Origin: Candidatus Gastranaerophilales bacterium
GTDB taxonomy: Bacteria; Cyanobacteriota; Vampirovibrionia; Gastranaerophilales; Gastranaerophilaceae
Direction: 5' to 3'
Assembly (NCBI GenBank): GCA_944326565.1
Contig: CALVEL010000007.1
Span: forward strand, 1 to 64,000
Length of the DNA stretch: 64,000 nt
This document shows positions 39,562 through 48,378 of this stretch, one piece after another. The stretch's first letter is position 1; each line of letters begins with the position of its first letter. The notes under the pieces are model-generated. The model saw only the letters and a program-made list of their open reading frames with translations. It had not been told where the DNA came from and made no database searches. Both the position numbers and the translations under genes were made by a program.

Positions 39562-40575
39562 ATGAAGAAAATATTATTTTTTGATGTTGCAGAATATGAG
39601 GTCGAATTTTTAAAGCGAGCTTGTGAAGGGAAATTTGAATATCAGCTTACTGTTGAACCGTTAAACAGTTTGTTTAAAGTCTCTAAAGAACAAGAAGATG
39701 CTCAAGTAATTTCTTGTTTTACAACCTCAAGAATTTCTCAAGATGTATTAGAAAAATTTAAAAATCTTGAATTAATAGCACTTAGATCAGTAGGTTTTAA
39801 TCATATTGATATTGACTATTGCAAGAAAAATAATATTTTTGTTGAAAATACCCCAAATTACGGTAATATGACAGTTGCAGAATTCGCACTTGCTTTACTT
39901 TTGGATGTGACAAGAAAAGTTACTTATTCTGCCAATAATTTAAAAAATTCAATAGTTGATGCCAAATGCACAATTGGGATAGAAATTTTTGGAAAAACAA
40001 TTGGTATTGTAGGGCTTGGCGCAATAGGCAGTGAAATGGCAAGATTAGCGCATGGTATCGGATTGAAAATTTTAGGATATGATTTGGTTGAAAAAGAGGA
40101 TTTAAAAGAAAAATATCATGTTCAATATACTGACTTTGAAACTTTAATAAAAAATTCTGATTTTATTTCATTACATTCTCCTTTGACAAGAGACAATTTT
40201 CATATGTTTAACAAAGACGTTTTTGATATGATGAGACCTAATTCTATTATCGTAAATACGGCAAGAGGTGAGCTTATTGATACACAGGCTTTTTATAATT
40301 CATTATCCGAGAAAAAAATTGCAGGAGCAGGTTTGGATGTATTAGAAAGTGAAGATACTCTTACTGATGTTGAATATCTTGTAGATGTTGGCAGAATGTC
40401 ACCTCAAGCTCTTCAAAAGACCGTATTAAATAATCGACTTATGAAGCTGGATAATGTAATTGTGACACCTCACATAGCATATGATACTAACGAGGCTATC
40501 AATAGAATTTTAAATACCGCAATTTCTAATATAAATGCCTTTATTGAGGGTAAAATTCAAAATAATGTATATTAA
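39562..40575 (+). CDS. D-2-hydroxyacid dehydrogenase (D-lactate dehydrogenase-like)
   Basis: NAD-dependent reduction of a 2-oxoacid, probably pyruvate to D-lactate. The 337 residues show the Rossmann motif G-I-V-G-L-G-A-I-G near residue 150, and the catalytic set Arg in A-L-R-S-V-G-F, Glu in L-D-V-L-E-S-E and His in T-P-H-I-A-Y-D. This order and the L-R-S-V-G-F-N-H block fit fermentative D-lactate dehydrogenases more than glycerate dehydrogenases. A redox regulator (Rex) is encoded at 7.5 kb, but no Rex operator is recognised here. Confidence 0.88.
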   Translation: MKKILFFDVAEYEVEFLKRACEGKFEYQLTVEPLNSLFKVSKEQEDAQVISCFTTSRISQDVLEKFKNLELIALRSVGFNHIDIDYCKKNNIFVENTPNYGNMTVAEFALALLLDVTRKVTYSANNLKNSIVDAKCTIGIEIFGKTIGIVGLGAIGSEMARLAHGIGLKILGYDLVEKEDLKEKYHVQYTDFETLIKNSDFISLHSPLTRDNFHMFNKDVFDMMRPNSIIVNTARGELIDTQAFYNSLSEKKIAGAGLDVLESEDTLTDVEYLVDVGRMSPQALQKTVLNNRLMKLDNVIVTPHIAYDTNEAINRILNTAISNINAFIEGKIQNNVY

Positions 40576-40602
40576 TGTAAAAAATATTAAAGAAGTAATT
40601 CC

Positions 40603-40632
40603 AACCTGCCGTAAATTGGGTATAGGTAGGTT
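40603..40632 (+). promoter_or_regulatory. Hairpin covering the ribosome site of the TPR gene
   Basis: AACCTGCC (40603-40610) pairs with GGTAGGTT (40625-40632, one G-U). The only purine-rich ribosome site lies in the 3' arm, 3 nt before the ATG at 40636. Confidence 0.45.
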
Positions 40633-40635
40633 AGA

Positions 40636-41931
40636 ATGTCAAAAACGGAAAATCAAAATAAAGAGCTTGAAATAACTTTTTTTAATGGTGTTTGGATGTG
40701 GTTTAAGCTGCAAAAAGAAATTAAAGTAGGAAAAGCCACTTCTCAAACCTATGTTCATCTTGCTGAAATTTATTTAAATTATTTCATGTATAAACTTTCT
40801 CTTAAAAATGCACTCAAAGCAATAAAATTGGACAGAACAAATCCAGAGGCCTATTATTTAGCAGGATTTAGTAAATCTTATTTGAAAGCTAATTCTTTGT
40901 ACGCGAAAAAATATCTTATAAAAGCTATTGATCTCGGTATGAAACAAAAGTATGTTCCCCTAGCTCTGCTTGCGATTATTGCAGTTCAGGATGATGACTT
41001 TGAAAAGTGTTTGGATTATAAAAAACAAGTTTTAAGTATGAATGAAGAAAATTCTAATTTCTATTTTATGTGTACTTGTATCTATATTCAGTCTTTTATG
41101 CTAAAAGAATCACTGGAATATTTGTTTAAAGGAATAAAATATTCTATATTAGAGCGTAAATGTCCTTTATATGGAATATTTGGTATAACACGTTTTTTAC
41201 TTGAAAATTTTATAGTCAATTACTTTTATAAAAATTATTGCAAAGCATATTATCTTCTTTTCTCTGGAGAATCAAGAGCTGAAGGAGAAAAATTGTTTTT
41301 AAAAATAGCGGAAAAACATAAAAAGTATAAAGATACCTGTTATGAAACTCTTTTAGGTTATTATTATGAAAAAGACGATTATAAAAAATGTATTGATATA
41401 GCAAATAAGATTTTGATAAAGGATAGACATTGGAAAGTGTATAAATATAAAAAACTTTCATATATGGCACTAGGTCAAGAAGATAAAGTTATTGAAGTGA
41501 TAAAGACAATGCAAAAAAACAATATTCAAACTGATGAAGAAGATTACAATATTCAACTTGGTAAAATATATTTTGCAAAAGAAAATTTTTCAAAAGCTTT
41601 GAACTATTTTAATAAACAAATCATTTCCTCGCCCAGCTCTCACCCTTTTTTGTATAAGGGAATGTGCTTAGAGGGACTTTCAGATTATGAAAATGCTATA
41701 AAAGCCTATAATTCATCTTTGGATTATGAAAAGACAGATCTTGCATATTATAGAGTGGCAAATTTGTATTATAAGGAAAAAGACTATCAAAAGGCTCTTG
41801 AAAATATAAATAAAGGGCTTTTATTGAATAAAGATGCCTATAATTACAATCTCAAAGGTGATATTTTGACAGCGATGCAAAGAATTAAAGAGGCTAGAAT
41901 TTGTTATAAAAAAGCGGAAAATCTAGGATAA
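40636..41931 (+). CDS. TPR-repeat protein (431 aa), unknown
   Basis: Made almost wholly of tetratricopeptide-like helix pairs, for example H-L-A-E-I-Y-L-N-Y near residue 42, A-Y-Y-L-A-G-F near residue 72, and four regular repeats from residue 300 on (F-S-K-A-L-N-Y-F, Y-E-N-A-I-K-A-Y, Y-Q-K-A-L-E-N-I). No signal peptide or membrane segment. It is probably a cytosolic scaffold. The gene follows the dehydrogenase by 60 nt and is convergent, with a 3-nt gap, with the MCE gene. Confidence 0.8.
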   Translation: MSKTENQNKELEITFFNGVWMWFKLQKEIKVGKATSQTYVHLAEIYLNYFMYKLSLKNALKAIKLDRTNPEAYYLAGFSKSYLKANSLYAKKYLIKAIDLGMKQKYVPLALLAIIAVQDDDFEKCLDYKKQVLSMNEENSNFYFMCTCIYIQSFMLKESLEYLFKGIKYSILERKCPLYGIFGITRFLLENFIVNYFYKNYCKAYYLLFSGESRAEGEKLFLKIAEKHKKYKDTCYETLLGYYYEKDDYKKCIDIANKILIKDRHWKVYKYKKLSYMALGQEDKVIEVIKTMQKNNIQTDEEDYNIQLGKIYFAKENFSKALNYFNKQIISSPSSHPFLYKGMCLEGLSDYENAIKAYNSSLDYEKTDLAYYRVANLYYKEKDYQKALENINKGLLLNKDAYNYNLKGDILTAMQRIKEARICYKKAENLG

Positions 41932-41934
41932 AAT

Positions 41935-42873
41935 TTATCTGCAAGTCCTTTTACATTTTGGAGCATTTATTGGTTTCCCGAAAATCAGTCTGAGTCCGCC
42001 AAAGTTCTTTGACATTGTGTTTTTAATTCCACCTGTGATATCAGCAAGATTTTGCGTAATTATTTCTGCATTAGCTATAGAAGAGGAAATTTCTGCACCT
42101 TGAGAACTAATATCACCTGTTATAGAATCTATATTTTTTGTAATTCCTTCTATATTTTTCCCGGTCTCAACTATGCTAGAGGATGTTTTATCAATATTTG
42201 AAAAAGTGTTTTTTAATTGGTTTTCATTAATTGAATTGTTCATTTTTAATGCAAAAAGTCTGAAACTGTTTGACATTTGGGCAAGATTATTTGTCATGAT
42301 TTTTATGGAAGGTCTGTTTTCATCTACAGTATCAGTTAATACATTTAAAAATTCGGTTAGAGCATCACTTGTAAGTTTTAAACTTTCCATAAGGCTGTTT
42401 GCGTTATTTGTTAATGCATCCAACTCACCGGTCAGTGCCTTGCTTGAAAAATAATTTTCGATATCAACTGTCATAAATCCGTTTATTCTATCTCCGTTTT
42501 TTAATGAGATTGAAGAAGGTTTTTCAGGATAAATTAAGTTTATAAAATCAATTTCTTTTCGCTCACGTTTTTCTTTGGTTAAAAGCGCTGTTGTATTTTC
42601 AGGTAATTTTAAATTTTTAGGATAAAGTACGATTGTAACTAAAGTTGATTGAAAGTTGTCATTAGGTTTAATTTTTTCAACTTTACCTATTCGATAACCT
42701 TTATAATATACAGGGATTTTGTTCCTGACTGGTCTTGCATCATTGAATTCTACTGTTAAATATGTGTAAGTCTTAAATCGGTATACACACATTAATGCTG
42801 ATAAAATTACAAAAATTATAATAGCAATTCTTGCTGTTTTTTGTGTAATAGCCTTGGTTAAAAATTCTTTCAT
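41935..42873 (-). CDS. MCE/MlaD-domain protein
   Basis: Periplasmic substrate-binding part of an Mla/MCE-type lipid transport system. The 312 residues have an N-terminal membrane helix (about 14-32), an MCE domain (V-Y-Y-K-G-Y-R-I-G-K-V-E-K-I near residue 55), and a long helical tail with many S/N/I-rich heptads (residues about 150-290) that probably forms a needle or barrel. The ATPase (MlaF) and permease (MlaE) genes are not adjacent. There is no clear ribosome site. Confidence 0.85.
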   Translation of the reverse strand: MKEFLTKAITQKTARIAIIIFVILSALMCVYRFKTYTYLTVEFNDARPVRNKIPVYYKGYRIGKVEKIKPNDNFQSTLVTIVLYPKNLKLPENTTALLTKEKRERKEIDFINLIYPEKPSSISLKNGDRINGFMTVDIENYFSSKALTGELDALTNNANSLMESLKLTSDALTEFLNVLTDTVDENRPSIKIMTNNLAQMSNSFRLFALKMNNSINENQLKNTFSNIDKTSSSIVETGKNIEGITKNIDSITGDISSQGAEISSSIANAEIITQNLADITGGIKNTMSKNFGGLRLIFGKPINAPKCKRTCR

Positions 42874-42935
42874 ATTTGTATATTATTATTTTAATACTTT
42901 TATTGAATTGTCCCGTTGGCTATTTAAAAGGTTAA

Positions 42936-43967
42936 TTATTCTATCATATTCGCAAGTTTGAAAAGATAGTCATCTTTTGTGCTTGTATGAAATCCTGTCG
43001 GGATGAAATGCTCTTTATATTTTTCAATTGCATATCTGTCAGTCATCCCTGAAATATAATCTGTTACAATACGCTCTATTCTGTTTTCATCACAAATGTT
43101 TTTTAACTTGTCACAGTATAAGAAATATAATTCTTTTATTACATTTCTAGCTTTGTTTTCTTCAAGTTTTGCCGGTGAGTCGTTATATACATTCTCAAAC
43201 ATCCATTTTCTAAGTTCTGTGGTGTATCCCCAAGCTTCTTCACTCATTGTAACTTTAGGTTTGCCTATTGAGTTTTCTATTATTTCATTTATCATTTTAT
43301 TTAATCTTTTGCTCTGTATTGAGGAAAAGTAATTAATACAGTCTTTTGGAAGATCGCTTTCTGATATAATTCCTGCACGTATTGAGTCTTCTATATCGTG
43401 ATTAATATAAGCTATTTTATCTGCAAGCTGCACAATTTGCGCTTCGGGAGTTTTGGGAATATATCCCCAGGTGTGAGTAAGTATTCCATCAATTGTTTCC
43501 TGACAAAGATTTAATTTTTCTAAAATTTCGACAACTCTTACACTTTGAATATTATGGTGAAAACCGCCTTCTACCAGTTCATTTAACACTCCTTCTCCGC
43601 AGTGACCGAATGGAGTATGACCTAAATCATGACCGAGCGCTATTGCTTCGACCAGGTCTTCATTTAAATTTAATGCGCGAGCTATAGTTCTGCCAATTTG
43701 AGATACCTCAAGCGTGTGAGTCAATCTTGTTCTAAAGTGATCATCAAAAGGCGATAAAAATACCTGTGTTTTATGCTTTAGTCTTCGAAATGCTTTTGAA
43801 TGCAATATTCTATCTCTATCACGTTGAAATCTTGTACGTAATGGACATTCTTCTTCTTGTATTTTTCTCCCTTTTGAAAACTTGCTTTTTGTTGCAAATT
43901 CGCTTAAATAATCAATTTCTCTTTGTTCTAAATTTTCTCTTATTGTATTATTTTCGGTTGTAGTCAT
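42936..43967 (-). CDS. dgt: Deoxyguanosinetriphosphate triphosphohydrolase-like HD protein
   Basis: Hydrolyses dNTP to nucleoside and triphosphate. 343 residues with R-R-L-K-H-K-T-Q-V-F near residue 57, T-R-L-T-H-T-L-E-V-S-Q-I, the HD pair in G-H-D-L-G-H-T-P-F-G-H, and A-D-K-I-A-Y-I-N-H-D. These mark the dGTPase subgroup. The ATG at 43967 follows GAGAAG and is preferred over an upstream TTG at 43979. Upstream, TTGTTA and TATAAA spaced by 16 bp could be its promoter. Confidence 0.92.
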   Translation of the reverse strand: MTTTENNTIRENLEQREIDYLSEFATKSKFSKGRKIQEEECPLRTRFQRDRDRILHSKAFRRLKHKTQVFLSPFDDHFRTRLTHTLEVSQIGRTIARALNLNEDLVEAIALGHDLGHTPFGHCGEGVLNELVEGGFHHNIQSVRVVEILEKLNLCQETIDGILTHTWGYIPKTPEAQIVQLADKIAYINHDIEDSIRAGIISESDLPKDCINYFSSIQSKRLNKMINEIIENSIGKPKVTMSEEAWGYTTELRKWMFENVYNDSPAKLEENKARNVIKELYFLYCDKLKNICDENRIERIVTDYISGMTDRYAIEKYKEHFIPTGFHTSTKDDYLFKLANMIE

Positions 43968-44041
43968 AAATCTTCTCAAAATTTTATACTTTGCTATTGA
44001 ATTATAACAAAAATAAAATAATTTAGGCTACATTATTTAAA

Positions 44042-45697
44042 TTATTTAATTTGAGCTTTAACGGGGAAGTGCTTTTTTCTGTATTCATCAAGCATAGATC
44101 CAGCTTTACTTATCAAAAGTCCTGATATACCGCCATATAGCATTGCACGTCCACCTGATACAAGACTTGCAGAAAAATATAATGACGTTGCAATCGCTCC
44201 GACTGCAGGAATACCTGCTTTTAGTAAAACTGAATACTGCTGATCTTTGTTTTCAGATTTTGAAAGCCCTAATCCGATTGCTCCTATTGCTGCAAGTATT
44301 GATAAGATATCAGTTGGTGCTGATCCCATTTTTAAATCGCGCATCATATCAAAAAAGTGGTCTGTTTCTTTGGTAATTGCACTGTCCATATATTTGACGG
44401 TTTTATTTGCAGATTCTTTTAATTTTAAATAGTCTTCTCTTGGCATAAGTTTTTTGTAAATGGTCAGAATCTCTTGTATTGAACCTTTTCCGCTGTCTCC
44501 CATGATATCTTGGATGCCTTGTATTTGTGATGAAAGCTGGTGTACTGTTTCTGTGTCATATTTATATATTTTTTTGTTCTCGCAGATTGAATTTGAGAGT
44601 TTTTTTAATATATTTTGAATTTCCTTATTGAGCTCAGTTCTTTTTTTAGCTTCACTATAGCCTGCAAGTTTTTTGTAATCTTCCAGTTTAAGTCTTAAAT
44701 TTTTTATTAATTCTCTAGAGGCTTTATCTTTAGGATTTACAAAAGAGGTAATGTTTTTTACAACGTCAATTGAGCTGTTATAGATATCGTCAATATCACG
44801 AGTGATTATATATCTTGGATTTTTCGCCTCATTTATTAATTTTAGTTTTTTACCAGCAAGCATTTCTTCTGCAATGAAAGATTCATATACATTTTTTTTG
44901 CCGAAATTATCAAGATTTCCGATAGTTGCTTCCCACACATCATCAGATAGTGTTTTTACAGCTTTTTGCATATCTTCATATCGCTGATTTCTGCTCCTTT
45001 GTCCAAAGTTGCTGTTCCAGGTTCTTCTGATTTTTGTTTTTAAATTTTCTATATCATCTAGCCATTTTTTAACAGCTTTCCCTTCTACTAGCTCTTGACC
45101 GTTTCGGGTATTCAACAGAATTTTGTCATCAAAGTCTTCAAATGTTTGGAACATTCCATACATTTTTGATTTAGCTTTTTCATAAGATTTGTCTACTGTT
45201 CTTCTTCCTATTTTTTCGTATATTGATGTAATTTTACGATGTATTTTTTTTGTATATTTATTTTTGGACATTAATTTTTCAAAAGAAATATCTTTAATTG
45301 ATACAAAATTATTTATACTTTTTGCTTTTGCCATAAAGGAGGTAAGTTTATTTAAGGTAAATGTATAAAACTCTTCAAGTTTGCCAACTTGACCGTTTTG
45401 TCTTTGTTTATATAATTTTGCTTCTAGTTTTTGTGCCCATCTTTCAAGATTCTTATATGAATTTTTAGGCAATCCTCTCATTAAAAATAAAATAACAGCG
45501 CCTACACTTAGTGCTGATATTGCAATCGTTTTACCAAGTCGGTTTGTTTCTTTATCCTCTCTTATTTTTTTCGATAAAAAACAGTCGCTGGTCTGTGGTA
45601 ATTTTGTTGTCGCAAAGTAATACTTTGCCTTTTTTGAATTAAATTCAGCAAAAGGGTTTTGAGTATTATTTTTTTGTATAACTACCGCTTCAGTCAT
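44042..45697 (-). CDS. Large membrane-associated protein of unknown function (551 aa)
   Basis: Not recognised. A polar N terminus contains N-P-F-A-E-F. One hydrophobic helix lies near residues 57-74, then about 360 charged, helical residues that may form coiled coils. Three hydrophobic segments near residues 455-535 include D-I-L-S-I-L-A-A-I-G-A-I-G-L and G-G-I-S-G-L-L-I. The layout (anchor, long helical centre, anchor) resembles the 862-aa protein at 30449. It lies 67 nt after lpxB; the leader holds a 21-nt copy of its own 5' coding sequence. Confidence 0.75.
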   Translation of the reverse strand: MTEAVVIQKNNTQNPFAEFNSKKAKYYFATTKLPQTSDCFLSKKIREDKETNRLGKTIAISALSVGAVILFLMRGLPKNSYKNLERWAQKLEAKLYKQRQNGQVGKLEEFYTFTLNKLTSFMAKAKSINNFVSIKDISFEKLMSKNKYTKKIHRKITSIYEKIGRRTVDKSYEKAKSKMYGMFQTFEDFDDKILLNTRNGQELVEGKAVKKWLDDIENLKTKIRRTWNSNFGQRSRNQRYEDMQKAVKTLSDDVWEATIGNLDNFGKKNVYESFIAEEMLAGKKLKLINEAKNPRYIITRDIDDIYNSSIDVVKNITSFVNPKDKASRELIKNLRLKLEDYKKLAGYSEAKKRTELNKEIQNILKKLSNSICENKKIYKYDTETVHQLSSQIQGIQDIMGDSGKGSIQEILTIYKKLMPREDYLKLKESANKTVKYMDSAITKETDHFFDMMRDLKMGSAPTDILSILAAIGAIGLGLSKSENKDQQYSVLLKAGIPAVGAIATSLYFSASLVSGGRAMLYGGISGLLISKAGSMLDEYRKKHFPVKAQIK

Positions 45698-45746
45698 AAA
45701 AATACATCTACCTGTTATTATAAACGTTTTGAGTATTATTTTTTTG
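45656..45746. repeat. 21-nt direct repeat, 70 nt apart, at the 5' end of the 551-aa gene
   Basis: The 21 nt at 45656-45676 (coding) recur at 45726-45746 (upstream of the start codon), both reading GTTTTGAGTATT on the plus strand and then a T run. Possible remnant of a 70-bp tandem duplication. Confidence 0.7.
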
Positions 45747-45764
45747 CTTAATATCTCAAAATAG

Positions 45765-46895
45765 TTAATTTATATTAACAATAGAATTATTTATTTCAAT
45801 AGCGGCTTCTTCTGATGAAATTTTATCTGATAAAAGATTTTTTATATGAGATAGCTGCTCTTTATAATTTTTTCTGTATTCGTTATCATATAAAATCTTT
45901 TCAATTTCGTAAGTAATATTTGCTACAGTTACATTTTTTTGAATAATTTCAGGTACAATAATTTTGCCTGCTATAATATTTGGCAATGATACCATTTTTA
46001 TACATCTTACAATCAGGTAAATAAAATAGAACAGCCAAGGTCCTCGATAGGCAATAATCATAGGTGTTTCATAAATTGCAGCTTCCAGTGCAACAGTACC
46101 TGATGCTAAAATCAGTGCATCAGATACGCTTAGTAATGCCTGATTATCACCTTTGATAACTTTATATTCAGTGTTTTTTAAATATCTATCAAACACTTCA
46201 TCTGATAAATTTGGAGCATGGGAAATTACAATTTGTATATCAGAGTGTAAGTTTTCAAGGTTTTTTGCCGTTTTTACAAAAATATTCATAAGCTGAGCAA
46301 GTTCAAAAGTTCTTGAGCCCGGAAAAATAGAGACAAGTTTTTTTGATTTATCAAGGTTATATTTTTCAAAAAAGATATCCCTGTCTGATTTTTCAGGCAA
46401 TTGTGATACCAGTGGATGTCCGCAATAGTGTGTTTTTATTCCATATTTTTCATACATTTCTTTTTCAAATGGAAATATGCATAATACTTCATCAATATTT
46501 TTTTTGATTGTATTTATTCTCCATTTACGACTTGCCCATACTTGAGGGGGAATGTAATAGAAAGTTTTGATTCCGGCTTTTTTTAAAAACTTTGAAATTG
46601 AAAGGTTAAAAGCTCCATAATCAGTTAATAAAACCAAATCAGGTTTATATTCTTTTGTAAGATAATCTACCAACCTTTTTCCAAGAGAAAGGTGATCAAG
46701 AATAATTTTTAAAGACAATCCGACAGCTCCCATTTTTTTATGGTCTGCAAAAAGTTTTACTCCTGCTGATTTTAAATTTTCACCGCCAATTCCTTCTATT
46801 TTTATGTCAGAATTTAACTCGAAAAGTTTTTTTGCAACTTTTGAAGCATGGATATCTCCTGAGTGTTCTCCTGTAATTATGAAGACTTTTTTCAT
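45765..46895 (-). CDS. lpxB: Lipid-A-disaccharide synthase
   Basis: Joins UDP-diacylglucosamine and lipid X in lipid A synthesis at the inner membrane. The 376-residue GT19 protein has T-G-E-H-S-G-D at the start, Y-I-P-P-Q-V-W-A near residue 118, F-P-G-S-R near residue 196, and L-A-S-G-T-V-A-L-E near residue 268. The start overlaps the lpxI end by 4 nt (coupled). Its presence with lpxI shows that this organism makes lipid A. Confidence 0.96.
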   Translation of the reverse strand: MKKVFIITGEHSGDIHASKVAKKLFELNSDIKIEGIGGENLKSAGVKLFADHKKMGAVGLSLKIILDHLSLGKRLVDYLTKEYKPDLVLLTDYGAFNLSISKFLKKAGIKTFYYIPPQVWASRKWRINTIKKNIDEVLCIFPFEKEMYEKYGIKTHYCGHPLVSQLPEKSDRDIFFEKYNLDKSKKLVSIFPGSRTFELAQLMNIFVKTAKNLENLHSDIQIVISHAPNLSDEVFDRYLKNTEYKVIKGDNQALLSVSDALILASGTVALEAAIYETPMIIAYRGPWLFYFIYLIVRCIKMVSLPNIIAGKIIVPEIIQKNVTVANITYEIEKILYDNEYRKNYKEQLSHIKNLLSDKISSEEAAIEINNSIVNIN

Positions 46896-47713
46896 GAATT
46901 TACTGCCATTAATACAATATTATTTTCATCTGCAAATTTTACAACTTCTTCTTGATTTACAATAATTGTCTCATTAGCCTCTACTGCAAGAAGTGATGCT
47001 TTATATCGTTTCATTGTCTTTAGAGTTCTTAATCCAACTGCAGGTATGTCAAATCGTTTATCTTGAGCCGGTTTGGCAACTTTTACAACAACAGCATCAT
47101 GTTTTGCAAGTTTTGCACCTCTTTTGATGCACATGTCAGTACCTTCAATTGCTTCTACTGCCATAATCATTTTGTCTTTTATGACTACTGATTGACCGAC
47201 ATCTATTTTACCCATTTCTTTTGCAAGCCAAAAACCATAGTTTACATCTTGCAATTGTTCTTCGGTCGGTTTATTTTTACCGAGAACTCCGGCTGGAATC
47301 ATCAAGTTTTTTATAAATATTGTCTGATCAAGAACTGTTATGCCAAGTTTTTCAAATTCTCTCACAATAAGCAGCATTACCTCATCATCATTTAGTCTTT
47401 TAATATTTTTCAGCAATTCTATTGCTCGTGAATCAAATTTATGAAGCTGTAATAGCACTCTTTTATGAACTTTACCTAAAAATGTTGCTTGTTTTATTTC
47501 TTCTGTTTTTAATATCTTTTCTATCTTATTAATTTCTCCTGGGTGACATTCATATACTTTTGAGCAGTATTTTTTTAGTTTTGATCTATTATCACTTGCA
47601 AGTGAAATACAGATTACATCAAAACCGTTTTCTTTTGCATATTGAGCCATTTTAACCGGTAATATGCCGTCTCCTGCTATTAATCCCTGTTTGTTTTCTA
47701 ACATTAATGACAC
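46892..47713 (-). CDS. lpxI: UDP-2,3-diacylglucosamine pyrophosphatase LpxI
   Basis: Hydrolyses UDP-diacylglucosamine to lipid X, replacing LpxH. The 273 residues show G-L-I-A-G-D-G-I-L-P near the start, F-L-G-K-V-H-K-R near residue 78, D-V-G-Q-S-V-V-I-K near residue 173, A-V-E-A-I-E-G-T-D and the C-terminal L-A-V-E-A-N-E-T-I, all LpxI/DUF1009 marks. A GTG at 47713 has the better ribosome-site spacing; an ATG at 47704 is the alternative. Followed directly by lpxB. Confidence 0.93.
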   Translation of the reverse strand: MSLMLENKQGLIAGDGILPVKMAQYAKENGFDVICISLASDNRSKLKKYCSKVYECHPGEINKIEKILKTEEIKQATFLGKVHKRVLLQLHKFDSRAIELLKNIKRLNDDEVMLLIVREFEKLGITVLDQTIFIKNLMIPAGVLGKNKPTEEQLQDVNYGFWLAKEMGKIDVGQSVVIKDKMIMAVEAIEGTDMCIKRGAKLAKHDAVVVKVAKPAQDKRFDIPAVGLRTLKTMKRYKASLLAVEANETIIVNQEEVVKFADENNIVLMAVNS

Positions 47714-47749
47714 TTTATATTTCCTCTTTTCATTGTTATTTTATCACAA

Positions 47750-48373
47750 TTATTTTTTTAGTGAATTTATTTCTTCAACTTCTTTTTCTGAAAGCAAAAC
47801 AGCACCGCCTAAAAGTTTTGTTTGCAATACCACTTGAGCGTAGCTTTCTGCTAATTCTAAATTAAGATAAGTCTCTTTAATTGTTTTACCGCATGTAATC
47901 ATTCCATGATTTGCCATAAGTATTACATTATAATTTTTGAAATATTTTGCAGTTTTATTAACAAGATCTTCAGATCCGGGTAATCCGTAATCTGCTAATG
48001 GAATTTCGCCGAAATAAAAAATATTCTCTGGCATTATAGGCTCATCCAGTGCTTTTTTACAGGCTGCAAATGTGCTTAAATATGGTGAATGCATATGTAA
48101 AATATAGTTTATTTCTGGTCGTTGTTTGTAATATTCGATGTGCAGCATTTTCTCACTTGAAGGTTTTTTATTTCCTTCGACTAGGTTACCTTCAAAATCT
48201 ATTAGTACAAGCTCATCGTATTCAAGAAATTCATTAGCAGAGCCTGAGGTTGTAATTAAAATTTTATCTTTGTATCTTGCAGACATATTGCCTGATATAC
48301 CGGGTGTAAAATTTTTTCTCCCGGCAAGTTTTCCGTATTTTATTAATTCATTTTTTAACTTTTCTAATTCCAT
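47750..48373 (-). CDS. Class II aldolase/adducin-family protein
   Basis: 207 residues of the family that includes L-fuculose-phosphate and ribulose-phosphate aldolases/epimerases and methylthioribulose-phosphate dehydratase. Substrate-binding block G-I-S-G-N-M-S-A, T-T-S-G-S, zinc ligands in H-M-H-S-P-Y and A-N-H-G-M, and a Glu in L-E-L-A-E-S-Y. The exact sugar is not clear. It lies between the LptD-like gene and lpxI, which is unusual; a role in making or salvaging an envelope sugar is a guess. Confidence 0.85.
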   Translation of the reverse strand: MELEKLKNELIKYGKLAGRKNFTPGISGNMSARYKDKILITTSGSANEFLEYDELVLIDFEGNLVEGNKKPSSEKMLHIEYYKQRPEINYILHMHSPYLSTFAACKKALDEPIMPENIFYFGEIPLADYGLPGSEDLVNKTAKYFKNYNVILMANHGMITCGKTIKETYLNLELAESYAQVVLQTKLLGGAVLLSEKEVEEINSLKK

Positions 48374-48378
48374 TTTAC

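Noticed and set aside
42874-42908. Leaderless promoter before the MCE gene (TATTAT-like hexamer 6 nt from the ATG)
   Set aside because: A TAATAT hexamer has the right distance, but the -35 position matches consensus at only two bases.
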